The notes beneath the pieces are model-generated. The model worked only from the letters and a program-made list of their open reading frames with translations, was not told the DNA's origin and ran no database searches. DNA of 64,000 nucleotides, from contig JADCRB010000098.1 of NCBI GenBank assembly GCA_021464245.1, forward strand, positions 1,860,001 to 1,924,000, written 5' to 3'. Source of the DNA: Carallia brachiata. Taxonomy: Eukaryota > Streptophyta > Magnoliopsida > Malpighiales > Rhizophoraceae. Position numbers and translations under genes: made by a program. The number at the start of each line of letters is the position of its first letter. Position 1 is the stretch's first letter. Shown here piece by piece: positions 60,143 to 64,000 of the stretch.

Positions 60143-63100
60143 ATGGGCTTATCGGACAATGGGAAGGGGCTAGTACTGGCAATGGCGTCGAGCGCTTTCA
60201 TTGGCTCCAGCTTCATTTTGAAGAAGAAAGGCCTCAAGCGTGCTGGTGCCTCCGGCACTCGCGCTGGTTCGTCCCTCCCTCTTTTTCACTTTTCTTTCTT
60301 CCTTCTTCTCCTTCTTTCTTTCTTTTTTATAATTTCTTTGTCGCCTTCGTTTTACCGATTCGAATCTAAACTCTGATTTCGCTTGATTTTCGTGGATGAT
60401 AAATTGGAGCCTCCTATTTTCTCCTGTTGCGCTCGGTCGACCTAATTGAATTTTGTTAGAGAAAGCGAGCTTGGATGATCTGAATTCTATGGGTGTACAC
60501 TCAATTGTGATCTTCTCCTCCTGGAAACTGTGTAATTTTTTTTATTTCATTTTATTTTATTTTCTTAAGGAAAATGATGCAAGAAGTAATTCCGACTTTC
60601 AGGATGCTGAGATGTAGCTGAGGGACTCTCCAAACAGAAATTAAGAGAGATGACTTGGGCATTGGATCATTTTCGTGAATTTAGAGATATCGATTTGCTA
60701 AAGATTAGCAGTGAATCTGTCAGTTTGCCTGTTTGGGTTTTGTGGTCACTAGTTCACTATGCTCACTGAATCAATATACTCAGTCCTTCTGTTTCATAGT
60801 TCAAACCAAGAACTTAATTTCTTTGTTATGAACTGTGTGTGGCTAGTCTGTCGGCTGTAGTTTGAATTGTTGAGGGATTATGAGTTTCTTGCTTCATGTA
60901 GCTGACCCTTTTCTTCTAAACAACACAATACAGGGGTTGGAGGTTATACCTACCTTCTGGAGCCATTGTGGTGGGCAGGCATGGTGACAAGTAAGTATAG
61001 CAATATGAACCAGAGTCATGTCCTATCTCTCTCTCCATTGAATTAGGCACAAGATTGCTGTGATCAGCGTATTGTTAATTGCTCAATTTCGACTTTGTGC
61101 AACCAGTGATTGTTGGAGAAGTTGCAAATTTTGTGGCTTATGTTTATGCTCCTGCGGTTCTAGTGACTCCCCTTGGTGCATTGAGTATTATTGTCAGGTG
61201 AATGCGCTGACCTACAACTATTGTTTGTGGAACATCTGATAAGACAAAACCCTTTTCTTCGCAACTGAAATTTTTATTTATGAAATCTGAACAGTGCAAT
61301 TTTGGCACACTTTATGTTGAAGGAGAGACTGCAAAAAATGGGCATTGTTGGATGTGTGTCCTGCATTGTTGGATCAGTAGTGATTGTGATTCATGCACCT
61401 CAAGAGCATACTCCAGATTCTGTGCAAGAAATCTGGACTTTGGCAACTCAACCAGGTTAATACGTGTTTCTTCTTGTTTATGATCTTCTTTATTCGATGA
61501 CATTCCTCATCCTGACAATCGTAGTTTCCTTTTCTTTTTCTTTTGACAGCTTTTCTATTATATGTAGCAGCCACACTCTCCATAGTTTTGGCATTAATTT
61601 TGCACTTTGAGCCTCGCTGTGGGCAGACAAACATATTGGTCTACCTGGGAATATGCTCTTTGATGGGTTCAATCACGGTAATCTTGTTTCCTCTGACTTT
61701 TGAGAAGGTCTTTGGCATTTATGCCACTAAGGTAGTTACTACTGGCTACGATGCTTGTTTGTTACACTGTGAAATGGTTGTTCCTGCATCATTCAGGTTG
61801 TGAGCATAAAGGCTATTGGAATTGCAATAAAGCTTACGCTGGAGGGGATAAGTCAGTTAGCTTATCCTCAGACTTGGTTTTTTCTTACAGTTGCAGTGAT
61901 TTGTGTTATCACACAGTTGAACTACTTGAACAAGGTAACTTTAATTAATATCCATTATTATGGTTCTGTTCACGCTTTGCTTTGTTTCTGTTGGCATGGC
62001 CTCTTCTTCTTCTTCCTTTTTTTTCCCCTGTTTCTCAATTTATTAAGTGAGTAGTTGCCTTGCTCTTGGACTTTACATTTTGTACAACTGGAGAAAATTG
62101 AAATAGTGACTCCTATGTCCTTTTCAAGCCTTGAATTAGCCAATAATGGCTTTTACTCATTATACTGGATGCCAAAGACATCATTTTGATCTCGTGTGTG
62201 CACGTGTATGTCCAAGAGAGAGAGAGACAGAGAGAGAGTGATGTGGACGCTGAAGTCATGCCCTTGAAAGATGTTGAATGCCTTGAAACTTGCTAGCATA
62301 GTGCGAAGATGATTGCATGTTGCAGTTGTATCTGGCATCCCGAAGTCCCCAAGCAAATTTGTGTGTGGACATTGGCATAGCATGATTATTTTGATGTTTC
62401 ATCTCTGTTTGTGCTATCATTGGTGCAGGCATTGGATACTTTTAATGCAGCAATTGTTTCTCCTGTATACTACGTAATGTTTACGACCCTAACAATCATT
62501 GCCAGTGCAATAATGTTTAAGGTGAATGACAAATGACTTACTCCATCCTTTGCGTTTGCTCTCGCATGTCATTAATGTACTTTGTTTGTTGCATTTACCA
62601 TATCTAATGAGGTCAAATGTATGTTGTCATGCATTTTGTACAGGATTGGTCGGGCCAAAATGTTAGTAGTATAGCCTCTGAGATATGTGGATTCATCACC
62701 GTGCTTTCAGGAACAATCATACTTCATGCAACAAGAGAACAGGAACCACCTCCACTGGGTAAATATATGATGTTCCATTAAATAGATTTGTGATAAAGTC
62801 AGTCGGCGAAGATATTTCTTGTCTGGAAACAAAATTTGGGGAAATATGAGTATGCGTTGAATGAACATGGCACTCACTACATAGTTGTCCCAAAACTGAA
62901 ACAATGATTTTTGGAAATGACTGATAGATTCTAGCTTCTTGTTGTGTGAAGTTATTATGACTAGTGCACTTCATGTTTGATTAGTTCTTTCTTCAAAATA
63001 ATCGTTTTAAATTTTCATAAGAAAAAATAAATGTGCGTTGAACATAAGATTTTGATATGTTCATAAGACTTGCACCAGCGCTGCTTTTTTCTCTATGGTG

Positions 63101-63451
63101 TGGCAATGTTTCACTTAGATTCATTATTGGTTGATGATTGATTGCTTTTGGAGTCAGGGACTGAGTATAAATGCTTTTTTGATAAGTAGGACAAAAGTTG
63201 CTTTTATATGAAATGCTTTTTTGGTTACCCAGTTGCTTGATCTCTAGTGTGCTTCATTAACTTGTTGACTGGCCATAAGGGCCCTTTATGACAAGTAGGA
63301 GTTCCCTTTGTGTCTTGTTGGTCCAACCATGCTGCTTTTTGAGCTTATGGTCCTCTTTGCAGGAACTGTCACGTGGTATGTCAGTGGGGATTCTATAAAG
63401 AGTGCTGAAGAGGAACATTTAATCGATCTGCATTCTTCAGATGAACAATGA
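60143..63451 (+). CDS. NIPA-type magnesium transporter (DUF803 family)
   Basis: Multi-pass membrane protein related to human NIPA1/2; plant members are annotated as probable Mg transporters, of endosomal or plasma membrane location (family knowledge). Nine exons: 60143-60266, 60934-60990, 61107-61197, 61295-61455, 61550-61677, 61797-61934, 62429-62521, 62644-62758, 63363-63451. They sum to 996 bases and 331 residues with all phases consistent. About nine hydrophobic spans are seen. Family motifs: [23 protein letters not shown] at the N-terminus, [51 protein letters not shown] and a short acidic tail ending [11 protein letters not shown]. No frame damage. The next gene downstream is outside the window. 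Confidence 0.95.
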
Positions 63452-64000
63452 TCTTTCAGTCAAAAATGCTAGTGAGAAGAAGATGACCTCAATAGTTCAA
63501 TTGTTCAAATGATGGAGGTGCAATGAGAGAGGTGCACTTGCAGAATGAAGCTCGAAATTCTGAAAAATTTTTGTGGTACTTAATACTGGATCTGAATGCG
63601 GATTTTTTTCAGTACGAATTCTTGTTGCTGCGGAATGAGGCAAACAGAGTCAAAGTAAGCCGCTCTCAATCCTCCATCGCTTGCTTATTCTTTTATACTC
63701 CAATATCCTCGACGCGAATGATAGCCCGTGTCCATCGTGATATGTATATGTGGGTTTTTTCCTGTTCATTTTGTCCAGTAAAGTTGGTATACAGGTTTTC
63801 ATCGAGTTGTAATAATTCTTTTCTTGCTGGCGTGTACATTTCAATTGTTTTTGTACGTGTAAATTTTGACCATGAAACACGTTAATATTTGTCATCCCCC
63901 AGAGTCCAGGTCGATCTAATTGGGAAGCCAAGAGTACAATCTATGCATTGAGCAGTTCCCAATTGTGTAGATGGGGATTGGTGAATCAATTTCATTACTA
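63452..64000 (+). other. 3' untranslated and flanking region of NIPA
   Basis: T-rich sequence after the stop. No further gene is recognisable before the window ends. Confidence 0.5.

Overview
This is nuclear DNA of a flowering plant, most probably a eudicot. Genes are split by short GT-AG introns with AT-rich intergenic DNA between them. Every product I could identify is a plant family: chloroplast triosephosphate isomerase, bHLH121, XCT, TRAP-alpha, a PRP2/PRP4-type proline-rich protein, an intronless cytosolic cyclophilin and a NIPA-type Mg transporter. I cannot name the species.

Layout. 1-1.4 kb: 5' part of an INO80-complex subunit gene (minus strand, runs off the window). 2.3-2.7 kb: small three-span membrane protein (minus). 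3.5-10.9 kb: three tandem two-exon genes for secreted, cysteine-rich TPD1-like proteins (all minus). 13.7-16.2 kb: plastid triosephosphate isomerase, nine exons (minus). 20.3-22.05 kb: bHLH121-like transcription factor (minus), divergent from XCT at 23.0-25.9 kb (plus). 27.9-31.4 kb: TRAP-alpha (plus). 35.7-37.8 kb: proline-rich cell-wall protein (plus). 38-56 kb: a gene-poor stretch with several inverted-repeat elements, a promoter-like tandem duplication and an unexplained 46-54 kb region. 56.0-56.5 kb: cyclophilin (plus). 60.1-63.5 kb: NIPA (plus). I worked out exon boundaries by hand from splice sites, reading phase and remembered family sequence; all exon sums are multiples of three except in the three frameshifted genes.

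Three otherwise well-kept genes (bHLH121, TRAP-alpha, PRP) each lack one nucleotide in coding sequence. Adding one base restores the family protein and the exon phase every time. Draft-assembly error is the simplest explanation; real lesions cannot be excluded.

As I recall the Arabidopsis maps, the core genes (small membrane protein, TIM, TRAP-alpha, XCT, PRP2, CYP, NIPA) lie together around At2g21120-At2g21180, with duplicates of some near At4g38490-At4g38770. The window would then be a conserved syntenic block into which the TPD1-like trio and bHLH121 are inserted. The genes do not form one pathway. The non-genic DNA is rich in small non-autonomous DNA transposons. Several show target-site duplications, and two sit reciprocally in the two arms of a duplicated promoter-like segment, so each arm preserves the empty site of the other's insertion. 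I found no CRISPR array, operon, tRNA, rRNA or viral gene.
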